Shown: in pieces, positions 20,986-29,280 of the stretch | How positions within the stretch are numbered: the stretch's first letter is position 1 | How the letters are laid out: the number at the start of each line of letters is the position of its first letter | Assembly (NCBI GenBank): GCA_011389555.1 | Contig: JAABUD010000237.1 | Coordinates: forward strand, 1-64,000 | Reading direction: 5' to 3' | Length of the DNA: 64,000 nucleotides | From: Desulfotignum sp. | GTDB lineage: Bacteria; Desulfobacterota; Desulfobacteria; Desulfobacterales; Desulfobacteraceae | Made by a program: the position numbers and the translations under genes | Notes under the pieces: model-generated | Database searches by the model: none | What the model was told of the DNA's origin: nothing | What the model saw: the letters and a program-made list of their open reading frames with translations, nothing else

Positions 20986-22171
20986 GGCGTGTCAGTTTCG
21001 TGTAGATATGTTTGATCCAGACCCCGGCCCGGGTGATCTGTGCCGGCATCTTTACCGGATTTTCATCGGCATTTCGCTTGAGCAGATACATGCCGGCCCC
21101 GCCCATGACCAGGTTGGGAAGCCACATGCCCAGAACCGGGGGAAATCGACCGGTTTCTCCGGCAGACCACCCGGCAGCCAGAAAAATATAGTACACGACA
21201 AGGGAAAACACCCCGAACCCCAGTCCGGAAGACCGTCCCGCCACCAGAGACTGAACCCCCAAAGGAAACGCCAGCAATCCCAGGAACAGGCAGGCAAACG
21301 GCACGGAAAATTTTTCATGCAGCACCATTCTGGCCTCGCTCAATTTATTCTTGTCTCCTGCATGGGTGCGGATAAAATTCACCAGTTCCCGGATGTCATA
21401 CTCATCCAGATCCTTGCGAACGCCAGTACCGCTTTTCTGCTGGATCTGCGCCAGGTCGATATTGATATCATAATGTCCGAACCGGATGTTGGACACCGTT
21501 TTTTCCTCGATGTCCACCTGATTGATCATCCCGTTGAACAGCCGGATGGTATATATATTGTTGTTTTGTGACTGAATCAACCTCCCTTTCGGTGCGATGG
21601 AGATCCGGGTCATGCCCTTGACCGATCGGTCTTCGATGAACACATCTGTCAGGTCTTTTGTTTTCACATCCACGTGTGACACATAGATCATGATACCTTC
21701 CAGCCGGGAGTTGAACTGCCGTTCCTCTATGGCCAGATCCATGCTGGAGCGGGCCAGATCCAGGGTTTTCTCCTTGATGGACAGCTTGCCCCAGGGAACG
21801 GCGAACACGGTGACAAAAAGAGTCAGACCGGTCCCGAGCAGGCAGAAGACCAGCACCGGCGGCAGCAGCCGGTACAAAGACAGACCCGCCCCTTTCATGG
21901 CGGTCATCTCATTTTCTCCGGACATGCGCATGAAGGTCAGCAGCACGGCCACCATCACGGACATGGGAATGGTGAATTCCATGAATCTGGGCAATGTGAA
22001 CACAATCATCATGATCACAGCCGACATGTCTGCATGGTAATTGACCACCAGGTTCATGATTTCCGGAATCCGGGTCATCAGAAACACAAAGGTCAGAAAA
22101 CACAGGCTGATGCCGAAAGGCGGAAAAAATTCCCTGAAGATATACCGATGTATAGTGGTGGTAGCACGCAT
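20969..22171 (-). CDS. lptF: LPS export system permease LptF
   Basis: A 400-aa LptF/LptG-family permease with IHRYIFREFFPPFG at the N-terminus, membrane helices near 15-35, 55-80 and 100-120, a periplasmic jellyroll (about 150-290) and a C-terminal helix group. It is the first gene of the lptF-lptG-waaA-lpxK row, divergent from thiN with an 80-nt gap that must hold both promoters. Confidence 0.92.
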   Translation of the reverse strand: MRATTTIHRYIFREFFPPFGISLCFLTFVFLMTRIPEIMNLVVNYHADMSAVIMMIVFTLPRFMEFTIPMSVMVAVLLTFMRMSGENEMTAMKGAGLSLYRLLPPVLVFCLLGTGLTLFVTVFAVPWGKLSIKEKTLDLARSSMDLAIEERQFNSRLEGIMIYVSHVDVKTKDLTDVFIEDRSVKGMTRISIAPKGRLIQSQNNNIYTIRLFNGMINQVDIEEKTVSNIRFGHYDINIDLAQIQQKSGTGVRKDLDEYDIRELVNFIRTHAGDKNKLSEARMVLHEKFSVPFACLFLGLLAFPLGVQSLVAGRSSGLGFGVFSLVVYYIFLAAGWSAGETGRFPPVLGMWLPNLVMGGAGMYLLKRNADENPVKMPAQITRAGVWIKHIYTKLTRHDLPA

Positions 22172-22251
22172 AACAAAGGAAGTTATAAGTTTGGTCTCCC
22201 GGTGTCAAGGCAAGATGCAAATACCGGTTTTCAAACCCGGTATTTCATGGT

Positions 22252-22917
22252 ATGAACACCCTCATGAACTGCATTGTCATCGCCGGGGGCCGCCTGGATC
22301 CGGCCCGGACCCGAACCTGGCACCGGCACATCCACCGTCTGCTGAAAACCGCGGATCTGATCGTTGCTGCGGACAGCGGGGCCGGGCATCTGAAAAAAAC
22401 CGGATACCTGCCCCATGTGATTGTCGGAGATCTGGACTCCATCGACCCGGACACGCTGACCTTTTTCCAAAAAAGCAAGGTCTTGATCCAATCTTATCCC
22501 AGCCGGAAAAACCGGACGGATATGGAACTGTGCCTGGATTATGCACAAGACCGGGGGGCCACCCACATCACCATGCTGGCCGCCACCGGCACCCGGCTCG
22601 ACCATACACTGGCCAACATCCTGCTGCTGGCCCCCCTGGCAGATGCCGGTATCCATGTCAGAATCATGGATGCGCACAATGAGATCTGCCTGGTGAAAGA
22701 CCGATTGGAACTGTCCGGAAATCCCGGAGATCTGGTGTCGCTGATCCCTTTGACCCCCACGGTCACCGGCGTCACTCTCACGGGCCTGTCCTATCCGCTC
22801 AAAGATCACACACTGAAAATGGGTGCCACCCTGGGCATCAGCAATTTTTTTTCAGGATCTGTGGCACAGATCTCTATCCGGTCCGGCACGCTTCTGGTGA
22901 TCCGGTCCATGGATTGA
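22252..22917 (+). CDS. thiN: Thiamine pyrophosphokinase
   Basis: A 221-aa enzyme that pyrophosphorylates thiamine with ATP. VAADSGAGHLKKTGYLPHVIVGDLDSID holds the acidic metal residues, followed by the YPSRKNRTDMELCLDYA block and the GTRLDHTLANI nucleotide site. An alternative start lies at 22264 (MNCIVIAGG), which matches family N-termini better; neither has a clear ribosome site. A strong terminator follows. Confidence 0.93.
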   Translation: MNTLMNCIVIAGGRLDPARTRTWHRHIHRLLKTADLIVAADSGAGHLKKTGYLPHVIVGDLDSIDPDTLTFFQKSKVLIQSYPSRKNRTDMELCLDYAQDRGATHITMLAATGTRLDHTLANILLLAPLADAGIHVRIMDAHNEICLVKDRLELSGNPGDLVSLIPLTPTVTGVTLTGLSYPLKDHTLKMGATLGISNFFSGSVAQISIRSGTLLVIRSMD

Positions 22918-22931
22918 ACAAACAATCAGAC

Positions 22932-22967
22932 AAAAAAAGGTGTGCTGTTCCCAGCACACCTTTTTTT
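22932..22967. terminator. Bidirectional rho-independent terminator
   Basis: AGGTGTGCTG, loop TTCC, CAGCACACCT, flanked by seven A on the left and seven T on the right. It can end thiN transcripts on the plus strand and the selenoprotein transcript on the minus strand. Confidence 0.92.
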
Positions 22968-22989
22968 GGTTTTTATCCAGCAGATATTA

Positions 22990-23298
22990 TCAGCTGCAGG
23001 ACCCGCCGCATCCCCCGCAATCGGCTGCGCCGAGATCCATGTTGGAATCCAGGTGAAATCCCATTCCCGTGAAATCGATTTTAATCCGTTCCGCTTTCTG
23101 CATAAACTCTTTGTCCACAACAAATTTGTGTCCTTTCACATCATAACTGTCATCCGAATTTTTAGGCTCATCCAGAGCCATGGCAAGGGAAGGTCCCCCT
23201 CAGCCGCCGGAATTCAGAAAAATGCGGATCGGGGTTGGTTCCTTCCCCTGAAAGTAGTTGTCTATTTGTTCCTTTGCAGGATCTGTCAATTCAATCAT
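22990..23298 (-). CDS. HesB/IscA-like selenoprotein with in-frame TGA (Sec33)
   Basis: Read from ATG 23298 to TGA 22990, the gene gives 102 aa if the TGA at codon 33 (23200-23202) is selenocysteine. The context is NSGGUGGPSLA. In IscA this place is the first cluster-binding Cys of SGCSGM. The C-terminus CGGCGGSC matches the CGCG pair of IscA. GGAG is 10 nt before the ATG. The frame after the TGA continues without stops in well-formed IscA-like protein (DDSYDVKGHKFVVD). A stem-loop suited to SECIS follows 20 nt after the TGA, and selB is in the window. Likely role: Fe-S cluster handling or redox. Conventional gene finders would call only the part from Met 23181. Confidence 0.88.
23165..23179 (-). 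promoter_or_regulatory. Candidate bacterial SECIS stem-loop
   Basis: On the minus strand, GGCTC-TGGAT-GAGCC forms a 5-bp GC-rich stem with a 5-nt loop having G at loop positions 2 and 3. It begins 20 nt after the TGA codon of the HesB-like gene, within the distance used by bacterial SECIS elements. Confidence 0.6.
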
Positions 23299-23326
23299 TT
23301 GGTAAACTCTCCTTATGGGTTGTTGA

Positions 23327-23349
23327 ATTCAGGCGATGCCCGCCTGAAT
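23327..23349. repeat. Perfect 9-bp inverted repeat upstream of the HesB-like gene
   Basis: ATTCAGGCG, loop ATGCC, CGCCTGAAT, about 28 nt upstream of the selenoprotein start on the minus strand. It could be an operator or an RNA hairpin in the leader. No protein is assigned. Confidence 0.5.
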
Positions 23350-23375
23350 GTATGTAACGGTAATCACCATGCCAT

Positions 23376-23404
23376 GGCCTGTCAATGTCAGGCCGCCTTT
23401 TTTT
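23376..23404 (+). terminator. Terminator-like hairpin before the U32-type gene
   Basis: GGCCTG, loop TCAATGT, CAGGCC, three bases, then seven T on the plus strand, 68 nt upstream of the U32-type gene. It may end read-through from thiN or act as a leader attenuator for the U32 gene. Confidence 0.45.
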
Positions 23405-23471
23405 GTCTTCCAGGAATCAAAACGGCATTCATGCATTGCCAAATTTCAAAAAATCTATATAACATAAACAC

Positions 23472-24536
23472 ATGAAATTGTCCGTCCCTTTTGTTGCTGA
23501 CAACACCTATATCGATTTTCTGGTTGAAAATAAATCGAGGATATCATCTGTGTATTTTGCGCCGCCAGAGGGTCTGCCGCTTGATGCACGAGTCCAGTCC
23601 GGATCTCTGGATGCGCTGTTTTTCAAACACCATCTGCCCCGCCTGGGTGAAATCAAGACCTATTGTCTTTTCAACACCCGGTTTATCACCCCGGACCGGT
23701 ATTTTGATCTCCGGTTTCTGAACCGGATACTGGACCGGCTCCAGGCCCTGGATTCGAATGGCGGCCTCAGCGGCATCGTGTTCTCGGATATGTATCTGCT
23801 CACGGCTCTGTCCAAAACCGGGCACAAACAGGTAAAATCCCTGGAAGCCGTGCCCGGGATCAACACGATGCTGGACAATGCCCCCAAAGCATTTTCCCTG
23901 CTGGAAGCCATCCGGAAAACCCGGTTTAAACTGCCTGGAAAACTGGTGCTGGACCGATCCTTGAACCGGGATTTCAAGGCACTGGAAAACACCGTGTCCG
24001 CCATCCGGCAGGCATACCCGGATGTGGACATTGAACTGATGGCCAATGAAGGGTGTCTGAACCACTGCCCGTTCAAACTCACCCATGACGCCCAGATTTC
24101 ACTGTCCAACACCAGACTGGTCCCGGAAATGACTCACCGGATCAGTCAAAAGCACGGGTGTCATGATTTTTTTCTGGGTCATCCGCATCTGTTTCTCAGC
24201 AGCCCGTTCATCCGGCCCGAAGATCTGACTGCGTATGCCCAGCTTGCCGACACCGTCAAAATCAGCGGCCGAACCCTGGGATCACGATTTTTACGTCAGG
24301 CCGTCAATGCATATATCCACCAATCATTTGACGGCAACCTGCTGGAATTGATGGATGCCACCCGGTTTTTAGCGGAATCGTATCACGTGGACAACAAACA
24401 ACTGGGACCCGATTTTTTACACACCCTTGCAGGGTGCAACCACTTGTGTGTAAACTGCACCCGATGCCGGGACCTGTTCAACCGAACCGCCCGGCAACAG
24501 ACACGGACACTCAAACCTTACAAGGACAGACCATGA
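23472..24536 (+). CDS. U32-type peptidase-like protein
   Basis: A 354-aa protein resembling the U32 family, which includes TrhP and UbiU/UbiV. The hallmark is ELMANEGCLNHCPFKLTHDA (about residues 192-211). The C-terminus carries a second cysteine group, AGCNHLCVNCTRCRDLF, suggesting an Fe-S cluster. It lacks clear protease residues, so a role in O2-independent hydroxylation or RNA modification is possible by family analogy but not shown. It overlaps galE by ATGA. Confidence 0.72.
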   Translation: MKLSVPFVADNTYIDFLVENKSRISSVYFAPPEGLPLDARVQSGSLDALFFKHHLPRLGEIKTYCLFNTRFITPDRYFDLRFLNRILDRLQALDSNGGLSGIVFSDMYLLTALSKTGHKQVKSLEAVPGINTMLDNAPKAFSLLEAIRKTRFKLPGKLVLDRSLNRDFKALENTVSAIRQAYPDVDIELMANEGCLNHCPFKLTHDAQISLSNTRLVPEMTHRISQKHGCHDFFLGHPHLFLSSPFIRPEDLTAYAQLADTVKISGRTLGSRFLRQAVNAYIHQSFDGNLLELMDATRFLAESYHVDNKQLGPDFLHTLAGCNHLCVNCTRCRDLFNRTARQQTRTLKPYKDRP

Positions 24537-25549
24537 AAATACTGGTGACCGGTGGTGCCGGCTATATCGGCAGCCACACCTGCGTGGCCCTTCTCGAACA
24601 GAACATGGATGTGGTGGTGGTGGACAATCTGTGCAACAGCACGGAAGCCTCCTTGACCCGGGTGGAACAGATCACCGGCAAATCCGTGGATTTCTTTACC
24701 AGGGATCTGCTGGACAAAGACGCGATCAGCCAGGTCTTTCAACGGTCCCGGCCCGATGCGGTGATTCATTTTGCCGGGCTCAAAGCCGTGGGGGAATCCA
24801 TCACCCTGCCGTTGACCTATTTTCACAACAACATCACCGGCACCTTGAACCTGTTGTCGGTCATGGCTGAATCAGATGTCAAAAAAATTATTTTTTCCTC
24901 TTCCGCCACCGTGTATGGAGATCCCGACACCCTGCCCATCACGGAAACGTTTCCGTTGTCCGTCACCAACCCCTACGGCCGGACCAAATTAATGATCGAA
25001 CAGATTCTTGAGGATCTGTTCATATCTGATCCTGCATGGCATATTGCCCGGCTCCGGTATTTCAATCCGGTGGGGGCCCATCCCAGCGGTCTGATCGGAG
25101 AAGACCCCTTAGGAATTCCCAACAATCTGGTGCCGTATATCGCCCGGGTGGCCATTGGTTCCCTGGACCGGGTCCGGGTGTTCGGCAATGATTACCCGAC
25201 CCCGGACGGCACCGGGGTCCGGGATTACATTCATGTGTGTGATCTGGCGGAAGGTCATGTCAAAACCCTGCCCAGACTGCTGGCCGCCCCCGGTGTTCTC
25301 ACCTACAACCTGGGCACGGGAAAAGGATATTCGGTATTGGAAATGATCCAGGGATTTGAACGGGCCTGCGGCCGCCCCATCCCGTATGACACAGATCCGA
25401 GGCGGCCCGGAGATATCGCAGCCTGCTGGGCCGACCCCGGCAAAGCCGAAAAAGAACTGGGGTGGAAGGCCACTCGAACCGTAGACGATATGTGTGCAGA
25501 CGCCTGGCACTGGCAGCAGAAAAATCCCCATGGCTATGACCGATCCTAA
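24533..25549 (+). CDS. galE: UDP-glucose 4-epimerase
   Basis: A 338-aa short-chain dehydrogenase fold epimerase that interconverts UDP-glucose and UDP-galactose. GGAGYIG (residues 7-13) binds NAD, SSSATVYG holds the catalytic Ser, and YGRTK gives Tyr148 and Lys152. The length is typical of GalE. The start is ATG 24533, overlapping the U32 stop; an upstream reading to 24434 lies inside the U32 gene. It likely supplies sugars for LPS. Confidence 0.95.
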   Translation: MKILVTGGAGYIGSHTCVALLEQNMDVVVVDNLCNSTEASLTRVEQITGKSVDFFTRDLLDKDAISQVFQRSRPDAVIHFAGLKAVGESITLPLTYFHNNITGTLNLLSVMAESDVKKIIFSSSATVYGDPDTLPITETFPLSVTNPYGRTKLMIEQILEDLFISDPAWHIARLRYFNPVGAHPSGLIGEDPLGIPNNLVPYIARVAIGSLDRVRVFGNDYPTPDGTGVRDYIHVCDLAEGHVKTLPRLLAAPGVLTYNLGTGKGYSVLEMIQGFERACGRPIPYDTDPRRPGDIAACWADPGKAEKELGWKATRTVDDMCADAWHWQQKNPHGYDRS

Positions 25550-26339
25550 CCTTTGTCCGGCCAATTCAGGCCTGGTGGCCATCGGGGCACGGCTCAGGCA
25601 CTGTTCCCGGATCACGACACTGGGATTCCGGCCCAATTTCCACGACTATACCCTCGAGCAGCGGCAGCAGCTGATCTCGGCCCGGCGCATCCTCTACCCC
25701 ACCGCGTTTTACGCCGGTCTGTTCAATGCCATGGGCAAACCCACGTTTCCCAGTGTTCACACCTACACTTTTGCCATGGACAAAATCCGGCAGACCGCCA
25801 TGTTTCAGATGCTGGGCGTTCCGCATCCCAAAACCCGGGTATATTATGGTCCCCGCCAGAAACAGACCATTCTGTCAGAATTTTCTTTTCCATTCATTGC
25901 CAAAATTCCCCGGGGTTCGGCCCGGGGCCAGGGGGTTTTTCTCATTACAAATCCAAACGATCTGTCCACGTACCTGAACCGGAAAAGCCCGGCCTATATC
26001 CAGGAATACCTGGCTGTAGACCGGGACATGCGGATCATCATCATCGGCCGGGACGTGGTGCTGGCCTACTGGCGGGTCGCCCCGGCAGACACGTTCAAAA
26101 CCAACCTCTCCCAGGGGGGACACATCTGTTTTGATCCGGTGCCGGCCGCTGCCCTGGATCTGGCGCTTTCAACCGCTGACAAATGCGGGTGGGATGATGT
26201 GGGCATCGATATTGTGGAATCCCAGGGCCGGTTTCTGGTGCTGGAAGGCAATATGAAATACGGGACCAAAGGATTTAAAACCGTGGGAATCGATTACAAG
26301 CAGATGCTGTGCGAAAAAATTCTCAACAATGAGGTCTGA
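25530..26339 (+). CDS. RimK-type ATP-grasp protein
   Basis: About 269 aa. FPFIAKIPRGSARGQGVFLI is the ATP-grasp lysine and glycine-rich loop, AYIQEYLAVDRDMRIIIIGRDVV is the RimK-like central block, and GIDIVESQGRFLVLEGNMKYG gives the metal acidic residues. Such enzymes join a carboxylate to an amine or amino acid. The substrate is unknown. The start lies inside galE (20-nt overlap); ATG 25536 is an alternative and no ribosome site is clear. Confidence 0.78.
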   Translation: MAMTDPNLCPANSGLVAIGARLRHCSRITTLGFRPNFHDYTLEQRQQLISARRILYPTAFYAGLFNAMGKPTFPSVHTYTFAMDKIRQTAMFQMLGVPHPKTRVYYGPRQKQTILSEFSFPFIAKIPRGSARGQGVFLITNPNDLSTYLNRKSPAYIQEYLAVDRDMRIIIIGRDVVLAYWRVAPADTFKTNLSQGGHICFDPVPAAALDLALSTADKCGWDDVGIDIVESQGRFLVLEGNMKYGTKGFKTVGIDYKQMLCEKILNNEV

Positions 26340-26349
26340 CCGGGACCGG

Positions 26350-26889
26350 CTACAGCAACCCGGCGTCTTTTTCGTCTTTTTCCCATTCCGACAGATAGCC
26401 CTGAACAGCGGCATACCTGGCATTTTCCCGGGGCCTTAACCACACATATCCCATGGCCTCCAGATGATTTTCCAGCAGACTGAAAAATGCGACCGCCACC
26501 TGGTGCCCATCATCGCCAGGCACGGGGACCGCATTCATCCGGTTTTCCACCGCCCGGGTCAGGTGCCCTTCAGGGACAAAAAAATCACACACCACATGAT
26601 TCCATTCTTCGGGAAAATCCTGGATTTTCCATGGAATCAGATGGTCCGGCCGCAGAATCCGGGTATTTTTCACATTGAAATCCGACCGGACAATTTTTGT
26701 TTTTCCCGGGGCAAATCCCATCAATGCTTCGAGCACATCCCGGGCCGTATGCCCGAAAATCCACTCCTCAGGCCCCAGCAGCACCGGGGGGAATTCCGCA
26801 CTGGTCAACGCGAATTCAAACGGACCGGTCTCTTTCCAGAACCGCCTGAAATCGGAGGCATGGGGCAACACCTGTCTCACGACCTTCAT
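26350..26889 (-). CDS. Hypothetical protein, 179 aa
   Basis: An unrecognised soluble protein with no membrane segment. It has many Trp, His and Pro residues (for example VRSDFNVKNTRILRPDHLIPW and EEWNHVVCDFF) and a charged C-terminus. It is convergent with the ATP-grasp gene and divergent from birA. The plus-strand reading of 26464-26925 is a shadow. No function is assigned. Confidence 0.6.
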   Translation of the reverse strand: MKVVRQVLPHASDFRRFWKETGPFEFALTSAEFPPVLLGPEEWIFGHTARDVLEALMGFAPGKTKIVRSDFNVKNTRILRPDHLIPWKIQDFPEEWNHVVCDFFVPEGHLTRAVENRMNAVPVPGDDGHQVAVAFFSLLENHLEAMGYVWLRPRENARYAAVQGYLSEWEKDEKDAGLL

Positions 26890-27005
26890 ATCTGTGTTTC
26901 CTTTTCGCTCATATTTCTTTTATAGACCACATGGGCGGTCCGGTTCAAGCAAAACCGAAAAACCGAACCCGACGGATCAATTTTCTTGACCGGATGTGAT
27001 TTTTC

Positions 27006-27036
27006 TGTTAACCATTCTTTCCTGTTATGGTTAACG
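27006..27036 (+). promoter_or_regulatory. BirA operator overlapping the birA start codon
   Basis: TGTTAACC, 15-nt spacer, GGTTAACG: the inverted-repeat pattern recognised by biotin-bound BirA (consensus TTGTTAACC-N-GGTTAACAA). The birA ATG (27027-27029) sits at the spacer/right-half boundary. A TTGACC at 26986-26991 followed after 16 nt by TTAACC makes a promoter whose -10 coincides with the left half. Confidence 0.85.
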
Positions 27037-27974
27037 AAACACAACATATCCGCCAGATCATCCTGGAAAAGTTATACCGGGCAAAGGGCCGCACCCTTTC
27101 CGGAGTCAGGCTCAGTGAACTGACCGGCATCTCCCGGGTGGCCATATGGAAACATATTCATGCTTTGAAACAAGACGGGTTTCTGATCGAATCCAGCCCT
27201 AAGGGGTATTTTCTGACAGACCCGGACAACCTGCTGCTGCCGGTCTGCTTTGACCCGCCTTTATCCGAGCGGATCCATTATTTTCCCCGGGTGACCACCA
27301 CCATGGACACGGCAAGAGAACTGGCCCGGCAGGGTGTGCCCCATGCCAGCTGTGTGGTGGCGGAACATCAGACAAAAGCCCGGGGCCGGCTCAACCGCAA
27401 ATGGGAATCAGACCCGGGCGGGCTGTGGATCACCCTGATTTTGACTCCAGACACCCCGCCGGCCCTGGCCTATCTGTACAATTTTGCTGCATCCCTGAGC
27501 CTGTCCCTGACGTTGGAAACCCTGTTCAAACTGAATGTGCGGGTCAAATGGCCCAATGATCTTCTGCTGGAGGGAAAAAAACTGGCAGGGCTATTGTCTG
27601 AGATCGAAACCCGGGCGGATATGATCCGGTTTCTGCTGGTGGGTATTGGTATCAATGTCAACAACGACCCCTCTTCCAGTGCATTTGAGGCCATCTCCAT
27701 TGGCCAGGCCCTGGGCCGACCCGTATCCAGACAAAAAATTCTGGCGCAGTTTCTCCAGTGTTTCTTTGACCGGATCCAGGATTTGAATGCCCGAAACATC
27801 ATGGCGGCATGGAAGCAGCGCACCAGTACCATCGGCACCCGGGTCCGGGTGGAAACCCGGAATCAGACCATCCAAGGCCTGGCCCAAGATGTGGATGACG
27901 CGGGCACCCTGTGGGTGAAAGATTCAAAAGGACAGGATCATCCCATTATTTACGGGGACTGTTTTCATACCTGA
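27027..27974 (+). CDS. birA: Bifunctional biotin-protein ligase / biotin operon repressor
   Basis: A 315-aa BirA. An N-terminal winged helix (about residues 5-65, LTGISRVAIWKHIHALKQDGF) binds DNA. The ligase core has the adenylate loop ARGRLNRKW, WPNDLLLEGKKLAGLL and GIGINVN, with a C-terminal SH3-like domain. It makes biotinyl-AMP and biotinylates carboxylase carriers, and when not needed represses at the operator. The ATG has no ribosome site and lies within about 20 nt of the predicted transcription start, so the mRNA may be leaderless. First gene of birA-bioY-bioM-bioN. Confidence 0.95.
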   Translation: MVNETQHIRQIILEKLYRAKGRTLSGVRLSELTGISRVAIWKHIHALKQDGFLIESSPKGYFLTDPDNLLLPVCFDPPLSERIHYFPRVTTTMDTARELARQGVPHASCVVAEHQTKARGRLNRKWESDPGGLWITLILTPDTPPALAYLYNFAASLSLSLTLETLFKLNVRVKWPNDLLLEGKKLAGLLSEIETRADMIRFLLVGIGINVNNDPSSSAFEAISIGQALGRPVSRQKILAQFLQCFFDRIQDLNARNIMAAWKQRTSTIGTRVRVETRNQTIQGLAQDVDDAGTLWVKDSKGQDHPIIYGDCFHT

Positions 27975-27987
27975 AAGGAAATATACA

Positions 27988-28518
27988 ATGACTCAGACAG
28001 ACAGTTTGCGGCCCATGGTTCATGCGGCATTGTTTGTGGCTTTGATATGTGTGGGTGCATTTATCGCCATTCCCATTGGACCGGTTCCCATAGTGCTGCA
28101 GAACATGTTTGTTCTGCTGGCCGGCCTGATTCTGGGACCGGCCTGGGGTACCGCCTGCGTTGCCGTGTATCTGCTGATCGGCCTGGCCGGTTTGCCGGTA
28201 TTTGCCGGCGGCACGTCAGGAATCGGAAAAATATTCGGCCCCACAGGCGGATATCTGCTGGGATACCTGCCTGCGGTCCTGGTGACCGGGGCGATATCCA
28301 GGTTTCTGGGCCAAACACCGCTCCGGGATATCCTGGCCATGATCGGAGGTTCCATCATGCTCTACGGGGTCGGGGTCCCATGGTTGAAGCTGGCGTTTTC
28401 CCTGTCCTGGGGCCAGGCCCTGGCGCTGGGCCTGATTCCGTTTCTTCTGGGGGATGCCGTGAAAATCGCGGGCGCTGTGGTCATGGCCCGAAAAATCCGG
28501 CCCCTGCTCAAGGAATAA
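27988..28518 (+). CDS. bioY: Biotin transporter substrate-binding protein BioY
   Basis: A 176-aa S-component with about six membrane helices, FIAIPIGPVPIVLQN near the N-terminus and GLAGLPVFAGGTSGIGKIFGPTGGYLLGY, the BioY signature. It binds biotin and works with BioM and BioN. It lies 13 nt after birA. Confidence 0.95.
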   Translation: MTQTDSLRPMVHAALFVALICVGAFIAIPIGPVPIVLQNMFVLLAGLILGPAWGTACVAVYLLIGLAGLPVFAGGTSGIGKIFGPTGGYLLGYLPAVLVTGAISRFLGQTPLRDILAMIGGSIMLYGVGVPWLKLAFSLSWGQALALGLIPFLLGDAVKIAGAVVMARKIRPLLKE

Positions 28519-28524
28519 TTTATC

Positions 28525-29280
28525 ATGCCCCGGCCCATTCTGGAAATCGATCATTTAACCCATGCCTATTTCAACGGTACAGGGATTCATGATATCTGCG
28601 CCCGGATCTTTCCCGGAGAATTTATTCTTCTGGCCGGACCCAACGGATCTGGAAAAACCACGCTGATAAAGCATCTCAATGCCCTGGTCCGGCCGACATC
28701 CGGTGAAATCCGGCTCCATGGCCGATCCGTGACCGAAAATCTGATTGTCACCCGGAAAACCATCGGCATGGTTTTCCAGGATGCAGACACCCAGATTGTT
28801 GCAGACACGGTCGAAGATGAGGTGGCATTCGGCCTGGAAAACCTGAATACACCCCGGGCCCGGATTCTTGAAAAAGTCGATCAGACCCTGGCATACATGA
28901 ATCTGATCCATTTACAAGACCGGAACCCTTCCACCCTGTCCGGCGGTGAGAAACGACGGCTGGCCATTGCCGGCATCCTGGTCATGGATCCGGAAATCGT
29001 CGTGCTGGACGAGCCCTTCGCAAACCTGGATCACCCCGGCTCCCGGGACCTGGTGGAGATCATCTGCCGGTTGAACCGGGAAGGGCAGACCATTATCATG
29101 GCGACCCATGAAGTGGAAGAGGTGATCCCCCACGCGTCCCGAATGTTCATCATGGACGGTCAGGGCCGTCTGGTGAAAGATGGCCCGCCCAATGAACTGC
29201 TGGGGGACCTGGAGCGATTCGGTATCAGGGAACCCTGTTTTTCCCGAATGGGATATACCACCCCGCCATGGCAGACCTGA
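28525..29280 (+). CDS. bioM: Biotin ECF transporter ATPase BioM
   Basis: A 251-aa ECF-type ABC ATPase. Walker A GPNGSGKTT, Q-loop GMVFQDADTQ, signature LSGGEKRRLAIAG, Walker B IVVLDEPFANLD and switch His in MATHEVEEV. It energises BioY uptake. It overlaps bioN by 13 nt. Confidence 0.95.
   Translation: MPRPILEIDHLTHAYFNGTGIHDICARIFPGEFILLAGPNGSGKTTLIKHLNALVRPTSGEIRLHGRSVTENLIVTRKTIGMVFQDADTQIVADTVEDEVAFGLENLNTPRARILEKVDQTLAYMNLIHLQDRNPSTLSGGEKRRLAIAGILVMDPEIVVLDEPFANLDHPGSRDLVEIICRLNREGQTIIMATHEVEEVIPHASRMFIMDGQGRLVKDGPPNELLGDLERFGIREPCFSRMGYTTPPWQT

Noticed and set aside
22932-22967. A repeat unit of an array
   Set aside because: A single hairpin with A and T flanks fits a bidirectional terminator, and no second copy was seen.
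22990-23181. A 63-aa gene starting at Met 23181
   Set aside because: It is only the part after the Sec codon of the longer HesB-like gene with a good ribosome site at 23298.
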